From Trichoplusia ni (Eukaryota > Arthropoda > Insecta > Lepidoptera > Noctuidae), in NCBI RefSeq assembly GCF_003590095.1, contig NC_039493.1, positions 8,866,001-8,930,000 of the forward strand: 64,000 bases of DNA. Reading direction: 5' to 3'. The notes beneath the pieces are model-generated. The model was not told the DNA's origin. It saw only the letters and a list, made by a program, of their open reading frames with translations, and ran no database searches. A program made the translations under genes and the position numbers. Positions 13,401 to 24,400 of the stretch are shown in pieces; the stretch's first letter is position 1, and each line of letters opens with the position of its first letter.

Positions 13401-14000
13401 ATGCGTTGCAATCCTTCAACAACCAAATATGTACACTGACGTTGGTATTCTGCTGAATCGCTGTAGTGATTCACGGAAAGTCCAGAAGTCCATATTGAGT
13501 GTCCGCAAACAATATTGAGCGGCGAATAACACAAACAAATAATCTTTTCTATTCGTAATTGTATGATTTATTAATAAAAAATAAAAAATTAATAATTTGT
13601 AAGTTTGAAATAAAAAATCATTTTAATTGAAAATCTAGGTAGTTCATAAGGCTATTTAGAAAGTTGCATAGAATTTTATTAGTCTTATCGATACGTAATT
13701 AAGCCTACCTAATTAAGTGGACCGTTAATTACAAAATCTCCTAAACACTACTTTGGGATAACATTAATTTTACAAAAACCAAAATTATGTAAGTCATGAT
13801 AGATAAACCATTCTTAGAACCTATAATTAAATAATGTTCTACGTACTACGTTCATTAGTTCAACGTTTGTTTAATTGCAGGCTACGCGGCTACGTCGTAG
13901 CGCCATTTGATTGTTACTCAACGCACAGGTAAAACAACAAATTGTTTAATTCAGTGTATCGTGCGTCTAACTCGGCAATTTATCCAATTAGGGACCGCCG

Positions 14001-14009
14001 GACCACCCA
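14001..14009 (+). promoter_or_regulatory. Perfect Ci/GLI site GACCACCCA
   Basis: Third exact consensus, about 4.3 kb upstream of the ptc start. It lies in a short GC-rich segment (13990-14020) preceded by ATCCAATTAGGG, a homeodomain-type core. Confidence 0.6.
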
Positions 14010-17000
14010 CCGAGCTCCGCTATTAAACATAAATTATAAATAATTTGGTAAAGTTTATTTTGGCTCTCCGTCTACACTGATTGCTGCGGTTAGGAAGCTA
14101 GCGGTTGAACTTCGAGACGATATATTTTTGTTTCGTTTATTCTAAGCTGTTTTATTGCTTTAAGTGCTACAAATGTTTTCGTAGACATGTATAGTAAATG
14201 GTTTAAATTAGTTTATTGATTAATGTTGGTTGTGTTTCTTTATAAGGCGTTTGCTTGGTGTTCGAGATGCATTTCAAGACTAGAAACGATGTGTCAACCT
14301 TAAAATACCAAAATAAAACTTAAAGAAAGTATCTATAAGCAAAGTTTTGTTGTCTTTTTATTTACTAGTAATTAATATAGTTTTAAAATATAAATAATTG
14401 ATATATTTATTTATGTTAATTAGATATAACATTTGTATTACAATAAAGACAGTCAAAGTTATTTCGAAGAGCATATCAAATTAAATTTCGAAACGGAATT
14501 TAACGCATAATAAACAAATACATTAATACATCGTTGTTAAAGATAGAAAACGATATGGCGCCACACAAAGCCGCAACTTAGAAGCTTTATAGTATGACGT
14601 AAATTAAACGACAGCGAGTTCTAAATCAAACAATTTATTGCAGTAACTACTACATTATTTAACGACCGGCGTGACATGTTTTTATCAAGATGTCGCTGCG
14701 AGGTTCGAAACCGAAGAGCGTGCAATTAAAATACTCGAGGAGGTTGATTTACGTCCGCGCCGTCCCGCGTCCCCACACCTAATGTATGTAGAACTGCAAC
14801 CATACGCGTTTTATTGTTCACCCATTCATAATGGCGTAAACACATTTTACGATTCACCCGGACGTGCCTTTGTAAACGACTGTGTATCACCAATGATTCG
14901 TTTAGACTCCGGTGTATTGGTAAGCATGACTGCAAATGTGAAGAAATGCTGTACGACTGAGGATTTTACTAAAGTCAGCATTGATAATAATTATCTTAAT
15001 TTCATTATTAGGTAAACCTTCCTAATTGAAAGTCTAATATCAAATTAACAAAGTTGTCTGTCAACTGTTCAGGTGGCTGAGACTTACTAAATTAGTAAAA
15101 TAATTCGCCCAACTCGCGACTTAAACAAGATTCAAATAACAGATTTAATCACCGCCAATTTCAATCACAGTATGGTGTCAAATAACTCACACGAAGCGCC
15201 ATTTTGTCCTTGATCTGTCTAACAGTGTCTACAGAATTACCGTATGTTCCTGTATCTAAATTCATCTGGTGACACGTTGCTCATTTTACGAGGACTATAA
15301 AATAGTGTGGCGACATACGCGACAGTCGGGCGCAGTCACAACATGTCAATGAGCTACATGTACCTACACTTATCGCAGTTAAATCTGGCTAGAAGAGCTT
15401 AGCGCGTGACGGCGATCCTTCAGGCGATAATCAACTGGAACGTGCTACCAACCGTGGACGAAAAACGTTAATGTTGTTTTAATTACAAACAAGGATGTCT
15501 CATGCCCTTTCCAGCTAACTTTAACTCTGCGTATGCGGCGATTGGCTAAAATTCACGCAGGCACGGTGCAGCACAGCGCCATAAATTTGTCAATGTCACG
15601 CCTGTCGACAGCACGACTACTACTAATTTTTATTAAACATCGTGATCGCTGACCGGAATGCCAAAACCTTATAATGAATGCGGGTTAGATGCATATTGCA
15701 TGGCACACTATTTGAAAGGATGTTCAGCGCTTAAAGATTAATTACTGATCACTTTAATATGCTTTAAGCCTTTTAATATTTTGTATCCAGCTACCAGCAA
15801 CAATAACAGCTTTAGCTCTAGTTACAATGATTTCCCAAGCCCATAATTGAATCGTTTCACAGGATAGTCTCTATCCCGTACCTCACGCGAGGTTCTAAGA
15901 AGATGTATAGAGCGGCACCCCGCTGGGTTTTCGCCCGAAGTGTCAAAATGTCCAAGTTTAGCCACCCTTAAGAAACGGAATAGCGTAAAAGCTTTTGAAC
16001 AGGTAGTTGTACGAAATGTGACTCTATGTTAAATGAAATACGATATATTGATAGATTAAAATCGGCATGACTATTATGGTGTGAGTATATTTGCGGTCCC
16101 TAATATCGCGAGATCAATCTATCAGTTGCATTCTGGTCTCGGGTAGAAATGTATTCAATAGGGACGTTTACACCTCCGAGGTTTCTGGGAAGGGAAATCG
16201 AGTTGTCGTCAGGTGTGGCTTGAGATGTTAATCCGATTGACTTCATATTATCTATATAATGCAGTAAAGTTTTATTGTCGTTATTGGATCCCAATCTTAT
16301 CAATCAGCGAGACTTCTTTAATGGTGCTTTTATTTGTGTACAATTTCCAATTTATGTAAATAATCCGCTCGAACAAGGTTTTGGAGGAGATTTATCAGTT
16401 CTCATTTAGTTTGATACGAGGCATTTCGTGTTCATAATAGTTTTATCACGTTACTTTGTAGATAATAAGCTCGTTTAAATTATAATTTAATTTGTATGCT
16501 TTGACAATTGTCATAAATTATGTGAAACTAAAGTACTTAATGTCATCTTTTACGATTTTACAGTGCTTGTGAAAGTTGCCGCTTGGGCAATGTCCAAAAT
16601 AAGCTGATATGGAAACAAGAAAAATTAAAAATATGTGAGCCGTGAAATTACCGGTGTAAGTAATAAAAACAAAGATAGCTAATCTGGTTTTTCTTGTAGA
16701 ATATTTTACGGTTGAATGAGGGGCATAATTACCTCTCATGTTAACCCTATCGATTTCCTCGATATTGTTTTTCATATATAGCTAAAAACCAATGCCTTAT
16801 GATTTTTACTTTCGTTCCTTTGGTTTAATTTCTAAATGCGTCATGGGAGCATGATTAGCGTGCGTTGGACCCTATTAAAGGATTGCAGGCTCATGAGCGA
16901 TGCGTTAGCATGCTAATACTGCCACTATATTTGGCAATCCCCAATCCCGGATTAATTCATGTCGCGTGTGGCGCGAGCATGGCGTTGTAGATTCTCCTTA

Positions 17001-17779
17001 TTGTGGATTCAGCCTGTGATTCCTCATGCGCATCAATCGCTTGTCCCATTCCATACGTGAGAAGGCACTGAATTGACACTTCGGCAGTTTGTATTATTGG
17101 GGAATGTCAGCTGACCCTTGCAGATGAATGCATCATTTCCTAAAAAGTTTCACTGCTTTAACGAGAGAATACACTGTAAAATAAAAACTGTAACTGTAAA
17201 CTGTAAAATAGATAAAATCTAAGAATCAGTTCGATAAACAATACTTCTTCGAGTAGGACTCTTTTGTGCCCCATTTTGTTATTATAATGAAACATCTTGA
17301 CTATCATTGATATCAGTGTCTAGTGTCGAGTGCACGGGGACAGGGCGGCAATCAGTCAGTGCGGCCGCTAAATAAATTCATTAGTTAAATCACCGCCGGC
17401 GGCGTTTTGTGTCGGCAACATCAAAGGGCCGGCCCGCCGCCCTGCCAGGGGCGCGCTCGTCCGACTTTTTACTCAGAAAACTCTGTAAACAAAATGATAT
17501 GGTGCGTCCGAATGTTTGATCCGCCTTTATTATCTGTATACAGAGGGAATGTTTAGCTAGCAAACGTACTGCGAGTACTCTCTTTGTGGTAATTGTGGGG
17601 TTGTAATAACTTTTGTGAGGCGGGTAAACATCGCTTTGAAGTGTCTCTGGGATCCCTAGCATTTGTCTTTTTGGTTTGTCAAAAGATTCGATAAAGTTGC
17701 GTTGTTCTAGTGTTGCAAATACTACCGCTTCAAACTTTTTATTTATTTTGCTTCGCCGTGCCGTTATTTCCGCCACTGA

Positions 17780-18286
17780 ATCAAATTATACCGTCGATAT
17801 CGGTAATGATAGTGTATATTCGTTGTGATCCGGTGGCATTCGTAGCGGCTCATTCAATGCTTTTATTTTGCCGCACAGCTTCCCTCTTCCTCTCAATTGT
17901 GTGAGCGAGACAGCAACAACATGTGTGTGGTCCTCAGGCGCGCGGGCTCGGCTGTTTCCGTCTCACTTCGTCCGCTTTCGTACTCAAGATGGCAACATAA
18001 TAGTTCGAATCATGATGGCGGCTCAACAAACACCCAGTGTACGCATTCGAAGCTCGAATCAGTATTGCTCGAGTCGCGCCGCTGTCGACACGCAAACGCG
18101 TCGTAACTTTTGTAATGAAACTCGGTTTCGTTCCGTGTTTCGTACGGTAAAGTGATAGATAGAAGTGACGAATACTGGTGTACAAGTGTGTGGTTATGTG
18201 GCGGCGAGTGATATGACAGCGTGCGCCGCCAGACGGACCCCGGCCGTCTTCATGAGGATACTGGTGACAAGCCTGGCCCCGAGATC
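17780..18286 (+). promoter_or_regulatory. ptc: ptc promoter / 5' leader region
   Basis: GC-richer block directly upstream of the ptc start, without a clear TATA box. ATGGC motifs of YY1/Pho type occur at 17989 (AAGATGGCA) and 18015 (ATGGCGGC). Several upstream ATGs are present: a 3-codon frame at 17989-18000, a 47-codon frame from 18012 to 18155, and one at 18213 that overlaps the main start. The transcription start cannot be placed from sequence alone. Confidence 0.55.
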
Positions 18287-18329
18287 ATGGTGGCTCCCGA
18301 TTCCGAGGCTCCTGCGAATCCTCGGATAG
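18213..18329 (+). other. Upstream ORF overlapping the ptc start (38 aa)
   Basis: ATG at 18213 opens a frame that ends with TAG at 18327-18329, out of frame with ptc and extending 43 nt past its ATG. If the mRNA leader includes 18213, ribosomes initiating there cannot reinitiate at 18287 without back-tracking, so it would dampen Patched translation. The peptide itself looks unremarkable. Confidence 0.6.
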
Positions 18330-18439
18330 CGGCCGCCGCGCACGAAACTCCCTCCGCCGCTGAGGCGCGCCACAGTGCCGACCTGTACATTCGCACCAGC
18401 TGGGTGGATGCGGCCTTAGCGCTCTCCGAACTTGAAAAG
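18287..18439 (+). CDS. ptc: ptc coding exon 1 (residues 1-51)
   Basis: Encodes the cytoplasmic N-terminus, alanine/proline-rich at first and then the conserved block [13 protein letters not shown] that identifies insect Patched. The donor is AAG|GTGCAG (phase 0). No ATG lies between the in-frame stop at 18209 and 18287 in this frame, so 18287 is the first usable start. GC content is much higher than in the flanking intron. Confidence 0.93.
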
Positions 18440-21400
18440 GTGCAGTGTTCACTTCATACACCAGATAACAGTGTTTAGTTTCAATTGTCATATTGCACGT
18501 GTGATTGTTTTTCTGCGAATGCCAATCGCGTTAAGGAACGCGGCAGCCTTAAGCGGTGGCGCCGACTAGTGGTAACTGTGCGTACTATCAAGGCCGCGCG
18601 TATTTTGTAGTGAAAAATATCTAGGGTACCTACCTACTTAATGACAAGATGACATTTAGAAGATGTCCTTACTTAACTGACCTAGTAGGAATTTTATAAT
18701 AAACACTGATGATTAAACCCATTTCAGTATGCTACGTTCTGTTATTGGTATCATCAAAATAAACATTAACAAGTCCAAAATAATTTAAGACACTGCTTCA
18801 TAATAATACTGGAATGTCAATTGTTTTCGAATTCAGCAACTAGATGTTTACTTTAAATATAGAAGAATTTTGCAATTGTCGAGTCGAGTCTTGAACGCCA
18901 ATACAGTGGGCACAGTGGCAGACGGGTTCGGGGAAGGTAGCGTTTTCCTAGAAGGCCGCACGCACGCCCCACGGTGGTCCGCACCCCTACCAACGGCATT
19001 CGCGAAACTTCCTCTCGGAAATGTACATTAAAAAGCCTACTTAAAGTGCCTACTCGTACTGAAGAATACTAAACAAAATACAAAACACCACGAATAAAGT
19101 CGACTCAAAACACCAAAAAACTTTAATAATTCAATACGTTAAAGTACTAATTTACATACCAACTAAAAGTTCTGTTGTAAAAACCATCTATAGAAATCAT
19201 AAAAAACAGCTGTAATCTGTGGTAAGGTTAATGTAACATACCTATGTAGTTACTTATAATGTAGGAACTTGGTCGGTCGTATGCAAGATGAAGCAATTAA
19301 GGCGCAGTGGGAGCAAGGCATGCGGGGGGCTGCGCACGCGCAGCGCATCGGCGCCGATAGAGACATCAACGCGGCCCGCACGCCACGACCCGCGCACACT
19401 AACAAAACACATACAGGCTTATTGCTTTTCAATATTTAACGTACTTTATATAGTATTAACGACTTCAAACCGGATATAGTTATTATCATCCAATTCAAAT
19501 TGTTTAAATGTGCTGACTAATACAATAAAGCTGTGATAAAGCTCTTCAAAACTTTTTTAAAGTAATACAAAAAAAGAAATACCATTACAATGAAGTTCTA
19601 AAATGATTCCCTAATATCAGAAACATAAGAATGTATTAGGACAACTCTTAAATTATAAACAAACATTTCAATAACATACTTGCTTCCTCAATATAAAAAT
19701 AAAAGAATGCTATTCTACGAAGTTTTATGTCTGACAAGACCGCACAGAGCTCGCCTCGTGGAATTGAGACATCTTGTGGTTTCCGATCTTTCATCTCTTT
19801 CTTGCGCAGCAAAAGGGCCGTGTCTTTCCTTTTCTTTAAGGTTTACATTCCATCTCTTTTCCACTTGTTTTTCCCACATATCATCTGTCTTCGTCCAAAC
19901 ATTGCGTTCGACGGCAGTCGGCAGCTGCGTTGGACCTATAAATGATTGTACGTCCACAATTTTTAAAGGTGCGTCTTTTGGGACTAACTGCTCATTTATG
20001 TTTCGAACAAAACTTAATAACGAAGTATTTTAAATTAAGTTTTGTTGGCTAAATGTTCTGGATGCTGTCAGTGCTACATTGTAGCTAGTTGAGGGAGTCG
20101 GGGATATTGTTTGCTAGACTATAAACTGCCTGCGGTGCCAGCAATTTTAGTATCAGATTACGGCATGCATTGTGCGGGACGCCACAACACGTGGCCTACA
20201 CAGATGATTGCACACTCAGCAATTTTCCCCATCAGTGCCCGTTGCCTCCGTCTCAGTAGCTTTACGACACCAGCTGTTTTTCCCCTCCTTTTAGTAGTCG
20301 GTCAACTGTAAATGGAATTGCCCGTAAGAGCCTTATCATTATCAATTTCAAAACTGATTTGTTAAGGGCAACATTACTGAAATCGCCGTCCAAAAATCTA
20401 GCTTGAAAAATAAATGAAGAAGCCGGCAAAGATTATTCATATTCTTCTCCAAAAACATAAAATTACATCTGGGGTCCGCAAAACGACTCCTACCTTGTTA
20501 TTATGGTTGAGCAAAAACAAAAGTCAAAATTTCAAGGAAACACTATGTATTGAATCTGGATTAAGTTAGAAATCAAAGATATTTGTTACACTTTTTAAAT
20601 GTTCATTAGACAAGATCTAGAATTAAAGGATTACATAATCTAAAACAACAAAATAAAAGCTTCGCATCCCACACAAGCTCAATAATTCAGATCGATCATG
20701 ATTTTTGGTATTTTACAGAAATTCGACCGATGCGGTCAGATGTTGCGTATCATTTGATCTAAACCATTAACCTAGTGCTTTATCGATCACATCACCATGG
20801 CGGTTGGAACCGGTTACGTTGTCCACTTAACATGGCGACTTTCTCAATGTTATTGAATGCTTTTCGATTTGAATTATCATTGAACAAATTTCTCTGTACT
20901 TAATTTGCAATCATTTGGTTGTGTGTGTCAACTTCTGGGGTATTTTTATGAAAAATCTTCAATCCTTTTAAATTTTAATTCGTCCGGAATCGGTTATTCT
21001 TATTGAGGACTAAATTTCCCCAAATTTGTAGTTGGTATATCTCAATATATCCCAATACCTTAGTACTTTTTATGGGTTTACAAGGTAACGTTCTAGGTCC
21101 TATCTTATTTTTCTTATATCGGTACCTCGCCTGCAGGAGATCACAGGTCATTAAATCCTCGAAGGTGTATCATTCGACGTTGTCTACAGGAAATTGTTCC
21201 TTTTGCAGCTGGTATCCAGATAAATTAATATTTGACCGATTTCAGATTTTACGATCACTTGATAAATTTTATGAATTTGACCCAAGAGTGCTGTTGAGTC
21301 TAGAATCACTGGAACGGTTATACGTGACTGATAATAAAGTAATAAAATTAAAAATAAATAAACCCAAAATGATTAAGGATGATTTTATAGTACTTTGTGT

Positions 21401-24400
21401 ATTAAATATATTTTGGACGGTATCTTACATAAAACGTGAAAGAAATCGTTTAGTCTAGTTCCTAGAATAGGAAAAGGTTTTTATGTATTGTATGCGGGCT
21501 CTGAACTCAGATATGTGCGTAGAATTACGTATAGAATCAAAAATGTCATTGACATTCAGTGGCATTGGCAAGAAGCGCGCCGCCGCCGCCGGTGGCCGAC
21601 TGGCCAATTGGCCAAACGTGATGTCCTTGACGAGGGCCATTCGAATCTTTAATGATACAAGCATACGGCAAAGTAAGGAGCCTAGAAGCGATAAAACATG
21701 ACATAAAAATTTCTTTTCCCCTTTTTAAAAGATGAGTTCACGATAATCGTTTATGTCGCGGCAGTATGTCAATATTACAAGAGAATTCGTTCCTATAATA
21801 ATAATCTGATTGTTTTATTATGATATTTCTTGTTATTCACAAGTAAAAAACATTCATATCCAATAATACACTAAAACCTAAAACTATTGTATTACTATGG
21901 TTGTTTACAATTTAAAGCACAGGATGACAAAGAAATAGTCGTGACAAAAAAATCCCCTTTCGTTTCAAAGTGATATTTAATGACAACAATATTCATAATG
22001 ACTATTAATAAATGCTATGGGTACCAAAAGTAAAATAGAACAAAAACAAAAGAGAAATCCTTTTAATAAATCTAAACAAAACAGCAGAGAAACAAGGCTC
22101 AAGTATTGTAATGGGATAAGGTTGGAGCGACACCCACGTCCCATTATATGCAGATATAGGGAACCGACCGTGATCGGTTTGTCGATGGCACAGGATGTCA
22201 GGGATCGCGCCAATCATACGACTCACTTCGCTCTTGTTACCAACAACTGATAAACTCCGACATGACAGATTCGAATGATGCATCGCCCTTACCCACTGAA
22301 GGATACGGCGCACATTCCTCACATACTCTCAATATGGCCGGCCTCAACTTTAGCGTAACTACATGAATGATTACCACATTTGTTATTCAAGTTTATATTT
22401 GTATATCTCTATTTCGTTCTCCCCTTCCAATAAATTGAGCGTATCAAGCTGGAGTACAGAAAAATACAATCGTTCACTTTTTAATAAGTATTTTTCATGT
22501 AGGTACTCGCATGTGTGGCCAACACGATAAAATTTACAATAACAAAAAGTTTTACTATTTGGAGACACATTATGAAGTAATTAAATTGATACAATTATTA
22601 CACCGCGCTTGACCTCAGATAAGTAACAAAGTCAGCCGGCGACTACTTGCATATCACTCGGTATTCATTACTAAAATTATCTCAGTAACGTTTCCTCAAG
22701 ATGATAAAGAGCTGTTGATATAATTGTTTATTAATAGAATAAAAATTATTAAAAAATCATTTACGATGGTCATGCAGTAGTTATAAAGCGTCGATGAATG
22801 TTTACCGTCGAGCATTACGTAGCCGGCAGCGACGATCGTGAGAATATGCTCCTAGTGGGCCAATCTCTTATCTGCAGGAAGTGCAGTCGCCGGCGCCGGC
22901 GCATCGCGGATTATACATTGTAAATAATCCCGTGGCTCTTGCGTCAGCAGTTTACCCCGCGGCCATGGCACGATGGCTATTATGTTATTGTTTATACGGT
23001 ACAGGTACAAACGTACTCAAAGCTTGTATCTCAGCATATGCATATGTGTGCCAAATTTGGTGCATGAATGAAGAGGTCTTGCGTGGTGGTGGTGATGCGG
23101 CGTGGTGGCGTGTTGCGTACGCTCCACGTGGGTCTTGCGAGGCGAGGGGGCGCGGGCAGCGCGGGCGCATTCCGGCCGTGACGTCACGGCCACCCAGAGC
23201 GCCCGACATTCACCTCGTCCGCTCGCCGTACCGTACCCGGACCGTTCTACGACTCTCCACTGTATCTGCCATTATTGTTGTTACGACTTATTTATTTACG
23301 CTCGGAAGCCCAACAACTCAATTTCTTTAGGAATTCTGACCTATTCACGAATGCTGCATGCCTCAGAATTCAGCGTTGTAGCATGATGTGGCACAAAGAA
23401 CACTAACGTATTTCAATACGAGATTTAAAAGTTATTATAAGCACTTGCTAACTTTTCCAAAAAAAATCGTTATATGTATCCTTTGGTTCAGATCCAGAAT
23501 GGTCTTCAGAGACCAGCTGTCATTTTTTCTGTCTCGGTATATGCAATGAACGGAAATTGATATGTCATAATAATGTAAATATTGATAGGTAGGTAGGTAC
23601 GAAACCAACTAATTATTTTGCCATTAGTGCGATTCGTCGTATCGAATGGACATTACGAAAGGGCAAACGCACCCTTGATCGCTTAATCGCTGCGTTCAAC
23701 ACGAGACGTCGATTGAGTTATTATTATGCAATTAGTAAGCGCTTCACGAGATTCGGTCTGTGTCGGGTGCTCTCGTGTGGTGGCTCCGGCCGCGGCCGGC
23801 GCGGCGCCACTGCTGCGAGCCCGGCCGCCCCGGGCGACCAGCCCACTCTCATTAATCACAATCAACTCGGAAATTATTTCGACATTTAAAGAGTTCGATG
23901 TTATTATATCTACCGCCAAAGTGATCTCATAATCTGTGTGTTTATTGATATAAGATCGAAGATTAAAAAGCCATCATGTCAATGGTGACACAGCATGTAT
24001 GGGAGCTACTGTTCAGTTTTTTTTCTTCCCGTGTTATTGTTAAGCGGGAAAAGAAGCTACCATGAATTGTAGAATTAATGTTGTGATTGGTTTACAGGGC
24101 AATATCGAGGGCGGGCGCACATCGCTCTGGATCCGTGCCTGGCTTCAAGAACAGCTGTTCATATTAGGCTGTTTCCTCCAAGGCGACGCGGGCAAAGTCC
24201 TCTTTGTCGCGATACTAGTACTCTCTACTTTCTGCGTGGGTTTAAAATCCGCGCAGATTCATTCGAGGGTCGACCAACTCTGGGTTCAAGGTACGTTCAA
24301 TTGTTTTGTGTTTATTTTAAATGCTATCCTTCATCTTTATTGGTTGTTTATGTAAGAAAGGTAATGCACATCATGATAGAGACAGTGTGGCACTTAGTGC

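Larger units (their letters stand above)
8815..17779. other. Intergenic upstream of ptc, no gene seen
   Basis: Contains Ci/GLI sites at 12125 and 14001, repeats at 12321 and 13285, and unassigned frames of 114 codons (14671-15015, plus) and 128 codons (17390-17776, minus) that are within chance for this base composition. The GC-richer DNA at 16830-17120 and 15300-15480 may hold conserved noncoding elements, but nothing specific can be named. Confidence 0.5.

Noticed and set aside
14671..15015. 114-codon plus-strand frame
   Set aside because: Non-ATG start, an antisense frame is open too, no recognisable family, length within chance.
17390..17776. 128-codon minus-strand frame divergent from ptc
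   Set aside because: Begins at a GTG, has no recognisable domain, and a frame of this length is expected about once by chance in this window's base composition.
18971..18979. ACGGTGGTC near the start of ptc intron 1 as a Ci/GLI site
   Set aside because: Two mismatches to the consensus, too weak to count.
22005..22322. Overlapping minus-strand frames of 105 and 78 codons
   Set aside because: Two frames open at once over the same DNA, low-complexity Phe/Leu-rich end, no family match.
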